A stretch of 64,000 bases of DNA from Echinicola vietnamensis DSM 17526 (GCF_000325705.1 NC_019904.1:5544041-5608040), one strand, 5' to 3'. Counted from the stretch's first letter, positions 43,566 through 54,021 are shown. A program made the numbers and translations. The notes: a model not told the origin generated them from the sequence alone.

Positions 43566-44972
43566 CTACAGGATATATTGTGACAGGTCCCTGTTTTGGA
43601 CCAGTGAACTTAACCGTTCGCCTACCATGTCTTTGGTCACCATTATCTTTGAATTGGCCTCAATGGTATCCGGCACATCAAACAAAAAGTCATTTAACAG
43701 ATGGCTCATCACCGTGTGCAGTCTTCTGGCACCGATATTTTCCACATCTTCGTTGATTTTAAAGGCAATGCGTGCGATTTCCTCTATGGCATCATCGGTA
43801 TATTCCAGGGACACATCTTCCGCTCCAAAAAGTGCCTGATATTGTTTGGTCAAGGCATTTTTAGGCTCTCTAAGGATTCGGCTAAAGTCCTCTTGGGTCA
43901 GGTTGTCCAGCTCCACCCGGATCGGGAAACGTCCTTGCAATTCAGGAATCAAGTCTGACGGCTTGCTGACATGGAAGGCACCTGCTGCAATAAACAGCAC
44001 ATGGTCGGTATGCACCAAGCCGTATTTGGTGTTGACGGCACTTCCCTCCACGATGGGGAGTAAATCCCGCTGTACACCTTCCCTGCTTACATCAGGGCCA
44101 TTTCCGCTTTTGCTGCTCTTGGCCACCTTGTCGATCTCATCGATAAAGATGATGCCATTGTTCTCTGCCAAGTGAATGGCTTCCTCTTTGACCTCATCAA
44201 AATCAATCAACTTGGACGCTTCTTCTTCCATCAAGATCTTTCTCGCTTCGGCGATGGTCACTTTCCGTTTCTTGGTCTTTTTGGGCATCATTCCGTTCAG
44301 CATATCCTGAAGCCCGGCCATGCTGGCGTCGTCCATCATGCCATTACCGATCATGCCTACGCCCACAGGGTTGGACTGCTTGACGTTTATCTCCACTTTG
44401 CGTTCCTCCAGTTCGCCATTTCTGAGTTTCTCCCTGAACCGTTCCCTGGTTTTTTCATTGAGCTCTTGCTCGGAAGCTTTTTCCGGATCAAAATCACCAT
44501 TACTGGAGGTCGAGGTACTTCTGCCGGTACTGAAACCTGGGGCTTTGACCGGGGGGATAAGAATATCCAACAGGACATCCTCGACATTTTCGGCGGCCTT
44601 TTCCTTCACCTCTTCATTCTTGGCTTCCTTGACCAAATTGATGGATTGCTCCACCAGGTCACGGACCATGCTCTCCACATCCCTGCCCACGTATCCTACC
44701 TCGGTAAACTTTGAGGCTTCCACTTTGGTAAAAGGCGCGTTGGCCACCTTGGCCAATCTTCGGGCGATCTCGGTCTTCCCCACCCCTGTGGCACCGATCA
44801 TCAGGATATTATTGGGAACAATATCCTTTTGGAGATCGCTCTTGACCATCATTCTTCTGATACGGTTTCGCAGGGCGATGGCCACATTTCTCTTGGCGTC
44901 GCGCTGGCCTATAATATATTTGTCCAGTTCGTGGACGATTTGCTTTGGTGTCAAATGATTAATTGCTTTCAT
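43566..44972 (-). CDS. hslU: ATP-dependent protease ATPase subunit HslU
   Basis: HslU is the AAA+ unfoldase that works with the proteasome-like peptidase HslV. The 468-residue product has the N-terminal ELDKYIIGQRDAKRNVA, Walker A GATGVGKT, the pore-loop region KVEASKFTEVGYVG, a long I-domain (about 115-240), Walker B IIFIDEIDKV and the C-terminal RRLHTVMSHLLNDF. No hslV lies next to it, unlike the common hslVU operon; it may be elsewhere. It is transcribed alone between lon and the SDR. Confidence 0.96.
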   Translation of the reverse strand: MKAINHLTPKQIVHELDKYIIGQRDAKRNVAIALRNRIRRMMVKSDLQKDIVPNNILMIGATGVGKTEIARRLAKVANAPFTKVEASKFTEVGYVGRDVESMVRDLVEQSINLVKEAKNEEVKEKAAENVEDVLLDILIPPVKAPGFSTGRSTSTSSNGDFDPEKASEQELNEKTRERFREKLRNGELEERKVEINVKQSNPVGVGMIGNGMMDDASMAGLQDMLNGMMPKKTKKRKVTIAEARKILMEEEASKLIDFDEVKEEAIHLAENNGIIFIDEIDKVAKSSKSGNGPDVSREGVQRDLLPIVEGSAVNTKYGLVHTDHVLFIAAGAFHVSKPSDLIPELQGRFPIRVELDNLTQEDFSRILREPKNALTKQYQALFGAEDVSLEYTDDAIEEIARIAFKINEDVENIGARRLHTVMSHLLNDFLFDVPDTIEANSKIMVTKDMVGERLSSLVQNRDLSQYIL

Positions 44973-45110
44973 AAACTGCTCTGATCAAGAAATCCAATTT
45001 GATTTCGTGGTTAACATTCATTTCGTTTGCTGTACCTTCTGTAAAAACATTTATGCCAAGTGAAAGTTCAGCTTAACTTCCCGCTGTTGATTGTCAAACG
45101 ATATGCCACT

Positions 45111-45155
45111 AAAAATATATCGGCGGAACAGAGCTGCCTGTCCCGCCGATATTTT
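45111..45155 (-). terminator. Intrinsic terminator of lon
   Basis: A long near-perfect stem around CGGCGG/CCGCCG, flanked by AAAAATAT and ATATTTTT, begins right after the lon stop codon (45158-45160) on the minus strand. Confidence 0.9.
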
Positions 45156-45157
45156 TA

Positions 45158-47641
45158 TCAGGCTTGTACTGATTTTTGGTTATCCTCAAAGGTAAATTTC
45201 ATAGGATGATCCACCTTTTGGTTTAGCAGCGCCAGTTCCAGGACTTCATTGACATTGTCCACAAAATGGAAGTTCACTCCTTTTACATAGCGCTCATGAA
45301 TTTCTTCGATATCCTTTTGGTTGCGCTTACAGAGGATGATATCCTTGATACCGGCCCTTTTGGCTGCCAGGATTTTTTCTTTTATGCCACCCACGGGCAT
45401 TACCTTTCCGCGAAGGGTAATCTCACCGGTCATGGCCAGTTTCGCTTTTACTTTCCGCTGCGTGTACAGGGAAGCCAAAGCAGTCAACATGGTGATCCCA
45501 GCAGAAGGGCCGTCTTTTGGCACCGCCCCGGCCGGCACGTGAACGTGCAGGTCATACTGGTCAAACACCCTGCTGTCAATGTTCAGTTGATCGGCTTTAG
45601 ACCTTAAATAGGACATGGCTGTCATGGCCGATTCTTTCATCACATCCCCCAGCTGCCCTGAAAGGGTAAGTTTACCTTTTCCTTTGCTGAGCGAAGATTC
45701 CACAAAAAGAATTTCGCCCCCAACAGAAGTCCAGGCCAGACCGGTCACGACACCGGCCACACTGTTGTCCTGATAGATTTCCTTATCGAACATTTCGCCG
45801 CCAAGGATCTTTCGGACCATCTCAGGGGTGATTTTCTTCTGATAATCCTCCTCCATCGCAATGGATTTGGCCACATTCCTGATGACCGTACCGACCTGAC
45901 GCTCCAGGCTACGCACACCGGATTCCCTGGTATAGCCTTCTATGATCTTTACGATCGCTGCTTTGTCAAAGCTGATGTCCTTGGCCTTCAGCCCATGTTC
46001 TTTCCGTTGTTTCGGAATCAAGTGCTTTTTGGCTATTTCCACCTTTTCCTCCATCGTATACCCGGTCACCTCGATGATTTCCATCCGGTCTCTGAGTGCC
46101 GGCTGGATGCTCTCCAGGGAGTTGGCCGTAGCGATGAACAGCACCTTGGAAAGATCATATTCCACTTCAAGGTAATTGTCCACAAAGGAGCTGTTTTGCT
46201 CGGGATCCAACACCTCCAAAAATGCTGAAGATGGATCTCCCCTAAAATCAGCACTCAATTTATCGATCTCATCCAACACATAAACGGGATTGGATGTCTG
46301 TACTTTCTTCATGTTTTGGATGATCTTACCGGGCATGGCTCCCACGTAAGTCTTCCGGTGGCCACGGATTTCGGCCTCATCGTGCATCCCGCCAAGGGAC
46401 ATCCGGATGTATTTTCTTCCCAAGGCCTTGGCGATGGATTTCCCCAACGAGGTCTTCCCGACTCCTGGAGGGCCATAGAGGCACAAAATCGGCCCCTTCA
46501 GGTCATTCTTAAGCTTGAGGACCGCTAAATATTCAATGATCCTGTCCTTCACCTTTTCAAGGCCGTGGTGATCCTTGTCCAAAATCTCCTTGGCCCGCTT
46601 CAGGTCAAAGTTGTCTTTCGTAAATTCATTCCAGGGCAAATCCACCATCAACTCTGCATAATTCAGCGCGATGGGATACTCTGCCGCCGATGGATTGACG
46701 CGAAGGATCTTATCCAGCTCTTTTTCAAAATGCTTGCCTACCTCTTCCGGCCACTTTTTCTTTCTTCCCTTCAGGCGGAGCTCCTCGACTTCCTTTTCAG
46801 GGCCCTCTTCGCCCAATTCCGTCTGAAGCACTTTCATCTGCTGGCGCAGAAAATAATCCCGCTGTTGCTGGTCAATATCGGTATGGACCTTTTTGTGGAT
46901 TTCACTCTTCAATTCCAGCATCTGGATGTCCTTCATCATATACTCCAGCAGCAGCGTGGCCCGGTCCAGGCCGTCGTTGATTTCAAGCAGCTTTTGCTTG
47001 GCCTCTACTGGCGCATTGATATTGGAGGAAAGAAAATGGGTCAGAAATGCGGTATTGTCAATATTGTCCAAGGCCACCTGCGCCTCTCGAGGAATTTCAG
47101 GATTTAACTGCAATATTTTAGCGGCAGCCTCCTTAAGGGACTCTTCGAGGGCAGTGATCTGCTTATTGCCCTCAGGGAACGTTTCATCCAAATAGTCCAC
47201 CTTGGCCTGAAAATAAGGCTCTTCCGTGATCGTCTCACGGATCTTGAAGCGTTTCTTTCCTTGAATGATAATGGTAGTATTGCCATCCGGCAAAACGATC
47301 ATTTTAATGATCTTCGCAATGGTACCGACATGATAGATATCATCCCAGCCCGGATCGTCATTGTTTGGATTGATCTGTGCACAGACCCCAATCATTTTAT
47401 CGCCCTTATGGGCCTTTTTGACCAACTTGATGGATCGCTGTCTTCCCACGGTAATGGGAATCACCACCCCTGGAAACAGCACGGTGTTCCGTACCGATAG
47501 GATGGGAATATCTTCAGCATAATTTTCGAGTCTCGCCTGCTCATCTTCCTCATCATCCGTGATCAATTGTATCAAATCTCCTTCTCCCGCAAAATCTCCC
47601 ACGATCAAAGACTGATATAAGGAACTATCGTTTTTCTTCAT
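45158..47641 (-). CDS. lon: ATP-dependent protease Lon (endopeptidase La)
   Basis: Lon is the homohexameric AAA+ serine protease that removes damaged and regulatory proteins in the cytoplasm. The 827-residue protein has the N-terminal substrate domain (about 45-260, with [16 protein letters not shown]), AAA+ module with GPPGVGKTS and YVLDEIDKL, and the protease domain with the Ser of [11 protein letters not shown] and the Lys of [14 protein letters not shown] forming the dyad. Length is usual. It is a single-gene unit closed by its own terminator. Confidence 0.97.
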   Translation of the reverse strand: MKKNDSSLYQSLIVGDFAGEGDLIQLITDDEEDEQARLENYAEDIPILSVRNTVLFPGVVIPITVGRQRSIKLVKKAHKGDKMIGVCAQINPNNDDPGWDDIYHVGTIAKIIKMIVLPDGNTTIIIQGKKRFKIRETITEEPYFQAKVDYLDETFPEGNKQITALEESLKEAAAKILQLNPEIPREAQVALDNIDNTAFLTHFLSSNINAPVEAKQKLLEINDGLDRATLLLEYMMKDIQMLELKSEIHKKVHTDIDQQQRDYFLRQQMKVLQTELGEEGPEKEVEELRLKGRKKKWPEEVGKHFEKELDKILRVNPSAAEYPIALNYAELMVDLPWNEFTKDNFDLKRAKEILDKDHHGLEKVKDRIIEYLAVLKLKNDLKGPILCLYGPPGVGKTSLGKSIAKALGRKYIRMSLGGMHDEAEIRGHRKTYVGAMPGKIIQNMKKVQTSNPVYVLDEIDKLSADFRGDPSSAFLEVLDPEQNSSFVDNYLEVEYDLSKVLFIATANSLESIQPALRDRMEIIEVTGYTMEEKVEIAKKHLIPKQRKEHGLKAKDISFDKAAIVKIIEGYTRESGVRSLERQVGTVIRNVAKSIAMEEDYQKKITPEMVRKILGGEMFDKEIYQDNSVAGVVTGLAWTSVGGEILFVESSLSKGKGKLTLSGQLGDVMKESAMTAMSYLRSKADQLNIDSRVFDQYDLHVHVPAGAVPKDGPSAGITMLTALASLYTQRKVKAKLAMTGEITLRGKVMPVGGIKEKILAAKRAGIKDIILCKRNQKDIEEIHERYVKGVNFHFVDNVNEVLELALLNQKVDHPMKFTFEDNQKSVQA

Positions 47642-47814
47642 ATATACAGAATGACTGTTATTTTGTCATAGTTAAATTTACAATATAAACCTGACCTTTC
47701 TTCTTTTTTAGGCCTATCTATTCAACTCAATGGACATGCCAATAAAAAAAAAGGTACAAATTGGCAGGTTTTTTATTTTATCTGCTGTACATCTGCTACA
47801 TTTCCACCACACAA

Positions 47815-47842
47815 AAAAGGGCAAAATCAATTTTGCCCTTTT
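47815..47842 (-). terminator. Intrinsic terminator after rseP
   Basis: AAAAGGGCAAAA and TTTTGCCCTTTT make a perfect 12-base stem with a four-base loop, between rseP and lon, 28 bases past the rseP stop. It is symmetric. Confidence 0.88.
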
Positions 47843-47869
47843 GAATTTTATGATGTTCAGGAAAGGCAT

Positions 47870-49189
47870 TTACCCTCCTGTAAACAATTTCAAAATATCA
47901 TTTCCTATCGCAAAGACCATTAACGCCAGTAATAATACCATACCGACTTTTTGGGCATTTTCAAGGAACTTTTCGGAAGGGCTCCGTCCCGAGATCATTT
48001 CATAGAGTAAAAACACCACATGGCCACCGTCCAGCGCCGGAATAGGCAGCAGGTTCATAAAGGCCAGGATCATGGAAATCAGTCCCGTGATGCTCCAAAA
48101 CTTCACCCAATCCCAACGGCTGCCATAAATCTTTGCCATGCCGATCGGACCACTGACGTTTCTCGTAGAAACCTCCCCTGTAAACATCTTGCCCAAGGCT
48201 TTCGCATTGACGATGACTACGCTAAAGGCCTTTTCGGTCCCTTTAACGATGGATTCGTTGAGGCTATATTGTTTCCTTACCGGCTCTATCAGGTAATTTA
48301 CCTGAATACCTATCATACCGTCTTCCGGAATGACCACTTGTCCTTCCAGCATGCTTCCGCTCCGCTCATAGGCCAGGGAGATCTGCTCCCCTGCATGGTC
48401 TTCCAATTTCTGGTGAAAATCATTAAAATACCTGACCGGTTCTCCATTCACGGCCACAATCTTATCGCCTTTCTCCAAGCCTAGCTGAGCAGCTGGCGTC
48501 CCTTTAAAGGACTCCTCCACTACAAAGGGCAACCCAATATCAATGAAATTGGACATGGCCTCCTGATTGGAAAAGGAATTGATAAACCCTCTCGGAATAT
48601 CTATTTGGATGATTTTGCCGTCCCGCTCCACGGTATAATAACCGTTCTCGCTCAACAACACGTCACCACTGGACAGGTCGGAAAGACTTTGGTAGGTATG
48701 ACCGTTGACATCCAACACCTTATCTCCATCCTGGAAGCCTATTTGCTTACCGATATCATAAGCCACTATACCGTGCTCGATCACCTGATCCCGGGAGAAA
48801 TACGTCTCTCCACGATCATAGGTCAACGCGATAAAGATCAACACCCCGGTAATGACATTCACGATAATTCCGCCCAGCATCACGATCAATCGCTGCCAAG
48901 CGGGCTTTGCCCTGAATTCCCATGGTTGGGGTTCGGAAGAAAGCTGCTCGGTATCCATGGACTCATCGACCATTCCCGAGATTTTCACAAAACCGCCCAA
49001 AGGAATCGCTCCCAGGGAATATTCTGTTTCTCCGTACTTAAACCCGATGATTTTGGGAGGAAATCCAATTGAAAACTTCTCCACACGCATCCCAAACATT
49101 TTGGCAGCCAGCATGTGGCCTCCCTCGTGCAAGCCCACCAAAATAGATAGCCCCAGCAAAAGCTGGCCTACCATAATCAAAGTATCCAT
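47870..49189 (-). CDS. rseP: RIP metalloprotease RseP (site-2 protease)
   Basis: RseP is an inner-membrane zinc protease of family M50 that cuts anti-sigma factors and leftover signal peptides within the membrane. The 439-residue product has the HEGGH zinc site in the first TM segment, PDZ domains in the periplasmic middle (about 120-300), and the third zinc ligand in NLLPIPALDGGH. It starts three bases after dxr ends, so dxr-rseP is one operon; that order is common in bacteria. The degQ gene is divergent from this operon. Confidence 0.95.
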   Translation of the reverse strand: MDTLIMVGQLLLGLSILVGLHEGGHMLAAKMFGMRVEKFSIGFPPKIIGFKYGETEYSLGAIPLGGFVKISGMVDESMDTEQLSSEPQPWEFRAKPAWQRLIVMLGGIIVNVITGVLIFIALTYDRGETYFSRDQVIEHGIVAYDIGKQIGFQDGDKVLDVNGHTYQSLSDLSSGDVLLSENGYYTVERDGKIIQIDIPRGFINSFSNQEAMSNFIDIGLPFVVEESFKGTPAAQLGLEKGDKIVAVNGEPVRYFNDFHQKLEDHAGEQISLAYERSGSMLEGQVVIPEDGMIGIQVNYLIEPVRKQYSLNESIVKGTEKAFSVVIVNAKALGKMFTGEVSTRNVSGPIGMAKIYGSRWDWVKFWSITGLISMILAFMNLLPIPALDGGHVVFLLYEMISGRSPSEKFLENAQKVGMVLLLALMVFAIGNDILKLFTGG

Positions 49190-49192
49190 ATA

Positions 49193-50359
49193 TTACTTGT
49201 TAATCTTTATTAATTCTTCTGTTTTCACTCTTGCCATCTTGTCGGTAGCGACAAAATCCTCCAATTTTGGAGACTGCACATAATCGACAGCGGCCATGGT
49301 TTCGGCAATGATATCCGACATTTCCAGAAATCCTACCTGATCCCTCAAAAATGCAACCACAACTACTTCGTTTGCCGCATTGAGGACGCACGGAGCGTTC
49401 CCTCCCCTCTCCAATGCATCAAAAGCCAATTGGAGGTTCTTAAAAGTTTCCAAATCGGGTTTCTCAAAATCCAATGAAGGATACTGCATGAAGTCAAATC
49501 GCGGAAATTCGGACACTAACCTGTCCGGATATGTCAAGGCGAATTGAATGGGAATACGCATATCCGGCAGCCCAAGTTGTGCCTTTATGCTTCCATCCTC
49601 AAATTGTACTAACGAATGGATAATGGATTGCGGATGTACGACCACCTCAATTTGTGCCGGACGAACACCAAAAAGCCACTTCGCCTCGATCACCTCCAGG
49701 CCTTTGTTCATCAAGGAAGCTGAATCGATCGTAATCTTGGCCCCCATGTCCCAGTTGGGATGTTTTAACGCCTGTTCTTTGGTGACCGTTTCCAAGAAAG
49801 AGCGGTCTTTCCCACGAAAAGGACCTCCCGACGCCGTCAGGATTAATTTCTCAATGGGATTATGAAATTCCCCGACCAAGCATTGGAAGATGGCCGAATG
49901 CTCTGAATCGACGGGATAAATGTTCACCCCTTTTTTCTTGGCCAGGTCAGTGATCAGTTCACCTGCCACCACCAAGGTTTCCTTGTTGGCCAAGGCAATT
50001 TGCTTTCCTGCATTGATGGCACTGATGGTCGGCAACAGCCCCGAATAGCCTACCAAAGCCGTTAGCACCACGTCAATAGTATCCATCTCCACCACCTGTG
50101 CCAACGCCTGTTCTCCGGCATAAACCTTGATAAAATGAGGTTCTAATGCTTCTTTAAGCGTTGCATAGTGTGATTCATTGGCGATGACTACAGCATTTGG
50201 CTGGAACTCCAAGGCTTGCTGGATCAATAAGTCCACATTGTTTTGGGCCGTCAATACTTCTACCTCAAAATGCTCCGCATGGCTTTTGATCACTTCTAGT
50301 GCCTGTGTGCCAATACTTCCTGTAGAACCCAATAGGGCCACGCGTTTTTTATTTGACAT
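49193..50359 (-). CDS. dxr: 1-deoxy-D-xylulose 5-phosphate reductoisomerase
   Basis: Dxr makes 2-C-methyl-D-erythritol 4-phosphate, the committed step of non-mevalonate isoprenoid synthesis. From the ATG at 50359 it has 388 residues; the longer frame begins at a TTG and is not conserved. It shows the NADPH motif LLGSTGSIGTQ, the metal-binding YPVDSEHSAIFQ, LTASGGPFR and DMGAKITIDSASLMNKGLE. It precedes rseP by three bases. A -7 box lies about 70 bases upstream. Confidence 0.97.
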   Translation of the reverse strand: MSNKKRVALLGSTGSIGTQALEVIKSHAEHFEVEVLTAQNNVDLLIQQALEFQPNAVVIANESHYATLKEALEPHFIKVYAGEQALAQVVEMDTIDVVLTALVGYSGLLPTISAINAGKQIALANKETLVVAGELITDLAKKKGVNIYPVDSEHSAIFQCLVGEFHNPIEKLILTASGGPFRGKDRSFLETVTKEQALKHPNWDMGAKITIDSASLMNKGLEVIEAKWLFGVRPAQIEVVVHPQSIIHSLVQFEDGSIKAQLGLPDMRIPIQFALTYPDRLVSEFPRFDFMQYPSLDFEKPDLETFKNLQLAFDALERGGNAPCVLNAANEVVVVAFLRDQVGFLEMSDIIAETMAAVDYVQSPKLEDFVATDKMARVKTEELIKINK

Positions 50360-50431
50360 TGATGTCTCTTTTCTCCTTGGCAAGGGCCGAAGACCCGCAC
50401 CAAGGTACTCAAACCTATCTCAATAAGCTGA

Positions 50432-50439
50432 CAAATTTA
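50432..50439 (-). promoter_or_regulatory. -7 box for dxr-rseP
   Basis: TAAATTTG on the minus strand fits TAnnTTTG and lies about 73 bases before the dxr start. The rest of the 300-base divergent region to degQ shows no other clear site. Confidence 0.4.
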
Positions 50440-50665
50440 CAAGCTTCAAAGACTTTTCCTCGGTTTTTTTGCCACTTTTTCAGCCTGAGGTACTTTGGCA
50501 TTGCTTTGGCCTGATTTTTCTTATACCCTAACTTCCAAAATAAAGCCAAAACGATCCATCGCACTGGATTTATTAAAAATTGTTAAAGCGATGACCGAAA
50601 AACAGATTTAAGCGTAAATTGACCAAAAAACGCAACGATAACTTAACCTTATAACCATACGTCTC

Positions 50666-52126
50666 ATGCAAAAAAGCTTCACTACTTTCATGTTGGCCTT
50701 TGTAGCCGGACTGCTTGGCGCCTGGACATATCAGCAGTTTTTTTTGACTGATCTTTCGCTTGCAGGGCATCCATCGGCCGACACGCAATTCACATCTCAT
50801 CAAATCAATAATTTCACCGAATCAAATGCCCCCACTACCAGTGGCAAGGCCAATGGTTTGCCGGTGTCTTTTGTGGAAGCCTCGGAACGCAGTACCGAAT
50901 CGGTGGTGTTCATCAAAAACTTCTCGGGCACTGACTACCGAAGATACAGCATATTTGACTATTTCTTTGGTCCACAGGGCGGAAGTCCCCAGCGGGTAAG
51001 CACGGGATCAGGGGTCATTTTCAGTGAAGACGGGTACATCATCACCAATAACCACGTCGTAGAAGATGCCGAGACCTTGGAAGTCATCCATCAGAAAAAA
51101 ACCTATAAAGCCAAACTAATCGGCACAGATCCAAATACGGACATTGCTGTGCTGAAGGTCGATGCCGAAGGCCTCCCCGCCATCAAAAAAGGCAGCAGCC
51201 GAGACCTCCAAATCGGTGAATGGGTCATCGCCGTGGGCAATCCATTTAACCTTACCTCTACGGTTACTGCGGGGATCGTCTCTGCCAAGGAGCGGCAAAT
51301 CAATATCCTCGGAGGTGATTTTCCTTTGGAATCATTTATCCAAACGGATGCGGCCATTAACCCCGGCAACTCCGGAGGGGCCCTTGTCAATGTCAATGGA
51401 GAACTTGTCGGCATCAACACCGCCATCCTTTCCAAAACGGGGACCTATACCGGCTATGGCTTTGCGGTCCCGGTGGACATCGCTGCCAAAATCGCCAATG
51501 ACCTGATCAACTACGGCGAAGTGCAGAAGGCCATTCCCGGTGTGAGCACGGAAGAAATCACCCCTGAAATCGCCGAAAAAATGGGGCTCGAATCATTGGA
51601 CGGCGTGATCGTAAACCATATTATCCGCAATGGCGCAGCAGAAAAAGCGGGCATGGAAGTCGGAGACATCATTATCGGCATCGACGACACCGAAGTGAAT
51701 GGCAAAGGCAGTTTTGAAGAGGCCTTATCTTATCACTACCCTGGGGACCAAGTCACCCTACGGTACCTCCGTGAAAACAAGCAAAAAAGGGCAGACATCA
51801 CCCTTCAAAACCTTCAAGGAGGCACTGGGGTGATCGAAAAGGCCTTTTTCTCTTCTGCTTTGCTGGGAGCAAAACTGGAAGCGGTAAATACAGTGGACAA
51901 AGACCGCTATGAAATTGATTATGGTGTCAAAATCACCGCCCTCACCAGAGGATACCTCAGTGAACTGGGGCTAGGGAATGGCTTTATTCTCACTGAGGTA
52001 AATGGGGAACCGGCAGAAGATCCGGACGAAATCGGCACTTTCTTGGAAGAATACAGCGGCCGACTGGTACTGGAAGGCATCACCCCTCGGGGAAGGGTAT
52101 TCCGACAATCCTACAGCGTCAGGTAG
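50666..52126 (+). CDS. Do/DegQ-like serine endoprotease (HtrA family)
   Basis: HtrA proteins are periplasmic protease-chaperones for misfolded envelope proteins. The 486-residue product starts with an N-terminal signal sequence or anchor (FMLAFVAGLLGAWTY). The trypsin-like domain has the triad in ITNNHVVEDA (His), DPNTDIAVLKV (Asp) and NPGNSGGALVN (Ser). Two PDZ domains follow (about 290-380 and 395-480), the second more divergent. It is divergent from dxr-rseP and closed by a terminator. Confidence 0.94.
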   Translation: MQKSFTTFMLAFVAGLLGAWTYQQFFLTDLSLAGHPSADTQFTSHQINNFTESNAPTTSGKANGLPVSFVEASERSTESVVFIKNFSGTDYRRYSIFDYFFGPQGGSPQRVSTGSGVIFSEDGYIITNNHVVEDAETLEVIHQKKTYKAKLIGTDPNTDIAVLKVDAEGLPAIKKGSSRDLQIGEWVIAVGNPFNLTSTVTAGIVSAKERQINILGGDFPLESFIQTDAAINPGNSGGALVNVNGELVGINTAILSKTGTYTGYGFAVPVDIAAKIANDLINYGEVQKAIPGVSTEEITPEIAEKMGLESLDGVIVNHIIRNGAAEKAGMEVGDIIIGIDDTEVNGKGSFEEALSYHYPGDQVTLRYLRENKQKRADITLQNLQGGTGVIEKAFFSSALLGAKLEAVNTVDKDRYEIDYGVKITALTRGYLSELGLGNGFILTEVNGEPAEDPDEIGTFLEEYSGRLVLEGITPRGRVFRQSYSVR

Positions 52127-52155
52127 CGGTAATTTAGATAGAAATTAAATTTGGG

Positions 52156-52184
52156 AAGCACCGGTTAAATTCGGTGCTTTCTTT
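52156..52184 (+). terminator. Intrinsic terminator after degQ/htrA
   Basis: AAGCACCG and CGGTGCTT form a perfect 8-base stem with an 8-base loop, followed by TCTTTG, about 30 bases after the htrA stop. Confidence 0.7.
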
Positions 52185-52221
52185 GTTAGATTTTTGTAGA
52201 TTTAGAAAAAGGACACCCGCT

Positions 52222-52638
52222 ATGAAAACACAACCGCTAAACTGTGAGCAATGCTTCAACAACTTTCAGGATTCACTTTCGGAATTACAGGAGGTGATCG
52301 AGGAAATCAACCTCAGAGGAGTTAACCCCAAAAACGAACAGCACCTACACCGATCATTTGAGCTGACGCATGAACTGGCCCTGAACGCCATGTCCGAATA
52401 TTTCCGTAAACAAGGAAGGCCTCCCTACAGCGGTTCCAGGGACATTACCCTGGATGCCTTTAACGAAGAGTTGATCGATGACGGCAAAGGTTGGCTGGAC
52501 ATGATCATCTGTCGCATCAAAGCGACCCCTGTCTATACCGAAGACGTTCACAAAAATGTCTCCCAGAACATTTTGAAAAATTACATTCACCTGTTCGAAA
52601 ATTTCGAGAAAAAGATGAAAATGGCATTGGACCAATAA
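52222..52638 (+). CDS. HI0074-type nucleotidyltransferase substrate-binding protein, orphan
   Basis: The 138-residue helical protein, started at the ATG at 52222, looks like the HI0074 family (nucleotidyltransferase substrate-binding domain): SFELTHELALNAMSEYFRKQG, then DAFNEELIDDGKGWLDMI and a helix of the VYTEDVHKNV type. HI0074 proteins normally pair with a small MNT-type nucleotidyltransferase in the adjacent gene, and many such pairs are toxin-antitoxin systems of the HEPN/MNT kind. Here no nucleotidyltransferase lies on either side, and the HEPN-like R-x4-6-H motif is not evident. It stands between htrA's terminator and the LVIVD gene. Confidence 0.78.
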   Translation: MKTQPLNCEQCFNNFQDSLSELQEVIEEINLRGVNPKNEQHLHRSFELTHELALNAMSEYFRKQGRPPYSGSRDITLDAFNEELIDDGKGWLDMIICRIKATPVYTEDVHKNVSQNILKNYIHLFENFEKKMKMALDQ

Positions 52639-52741
52639 GTGTTTTTGAAATTTTTATCATTTTTTTCTTGCCCGCTGTAGCACATTATCAAGGGGATACG
52701 TCTTGGGTGAAAAAGGATTTTTAACCTAACATATTTAAGCC

Positions 52742-53995
52742 ATGAAAACACCATTACGCTCATCATCAGCATTCCTCCGCTACTTATTTATCTTCGTGGT
52801 TGCCGTAGGCTTTAATTCTTGTCAGGACCAAGTAGAAAGCACGTATACTTATCAGGCCAAAATCCCTGTATCCATCAAAACGGAAGTTTTCAGGGACATG
52901 TACGTCGGCCCTGTCGGCCCGCGTGACATCAATCGAAAAGGAAAAATCTATATTTTCAATGATTTCCTGTTCATCGGAGAGCCCAACAAGGGCATCCATG
53001 TCATCGACAACACCAATCCTGCCAATCCAACGAATATCAGCTTCATAGAAATTCCAGGCGCAGCGGATTTGGCCATAAACGACAACATCCTTTATGCCGA
53101 CAGCTATATTGACTTGTTGTCTTTTGACATCAGTGATCCGCGCGACATCTCGCTGGTCAACCGCGAAGAGGACGTTTTTACCAATTTTTACATCGATCAG
53201 GAAGCGGAAACCTTCACGTATTATAAAGATACTGTCATCACCTCAAAAGACCCCATCAGAAGGTGGGGAGGAGGAGGAATATGGCTGGATGCCATGAGTT
53301 TTTCCAATGCAGAGGCCGGTGGTGGACAGGGCAATTATGGCCAGGGCGGCAGTATGGCCCGGTTTACCCTCGCCAATGAACACTTGTACACCGTGGACGA
53401 TTCAGAACTTCGGCTCTTTGACATCTCCGATAAGGCCGATCCGGAATTTGTCAAGCAAATCCCTTTGGGCTGGGGAATAGAAACCATTTTTCCTTTTAAA
53501 GACAAACTTTTCATTGGCTCCACTACAGGCATGCACATTTATGACATCTCGGTTCCTGCAGCCCCGCAGCAGCTATCGGTTTACTCGCACATTACCAGTT
53601 GTGACCCGGTAGTCGCCAATGATGATTATGCCTTTGTCACGCTAAGATCCGGTAACTTTTGCCAGCAAGGCGTGAACCTTTTGGAAGTACTGGACATCAC
53701 CGATCCATCATTGCCAAAACTGCTCAAGTCCTACCCAATGGACAATCCTCACGGCTTGGGCCTAGCGGGAGATTACCTCTATGTTTGTGAAGGCGAATAC
53801 GGACTGAAGAGCTTTAATGTATCCGATGTCCTGAAAATTGACGAAAACCAACTGGAGCACCTGAAAGGGCTGAATGCCTTTGACCTCATCCCAGGCCCCA
53901 AATCGCTTATCGTCATTGGCAACAGTGTCATCACACAATACGATTACAGTACTCCCAGCAAACTCAAACAACTGAGTACCATCACAATCAAATAA
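52742..53995 (+). CDS. LVIVD-repeat surface or periplasmic lipoprotein
   Basis: The 417-residue product has a lipoprotein signal peptide with the cysteine of GFNSC and a body built of LVIVD-type repeats (for example HVIDNTNPANPTNI, LRLFDISDKADPEFV, MHIYDISVPAAPQQL, LEVLDITDPSLPKLL), which form a beta-propeller. It leads a run of five plus-strand genes ending in a BtuFCD-like importer (gaps 26, 110, 9 and -1 bases), so a role in capturing the ligand at the cell surface is a fair inference. The ligand is not shown by the sequence. Confidence 0.85.
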   Translation: MKTPLRSSSAFLRYLFIFVVAVGFNSCQDQVESTYTYQAKIPVSIKTEVFRDMYVGPVGPRDINRKGKIYIFNDFLFIGEPNKGIHVIDNTNPANPTNISFIEIPGAADLAINDNILYADSYIDLLSFDISDPRDISLVNREEDVFTNFYIDQEAETFTYYKDTVITSKDPIRRWGGGGIWLDAMSFSNAEAGGGQGNYGQGGSMARFTLANEHLYTVDDSELRLFDISDKADPEFVKQIPLGWGIETIFPFKDKLFIGSTTGMHIYDISVPAAPQQLSVYSHITSCDPVVANDDYAFVTLRSGNFCQQGVNLLEVLDITDPSLPKLLKSYPMDNPHGLGLAGDYLYVCEGEYGLKSFNVSDVLKIDENQLEHLKGLNAFDLIPGPKSLIVIGNSVITQYDYSTPSKLKQLSTITIK

Positions 53996-54021
53996 AATCC
54001 TCTGCGCTAAACCGGCACAAT

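Noticed and set aside
50495..50510. GG-N10-GC spacing upstream of htrA as a sigma-54 promoter
   Set aside because: The -12 half is TTTGGC without TTGC and it lies over 150 bases from the start; likely chance.
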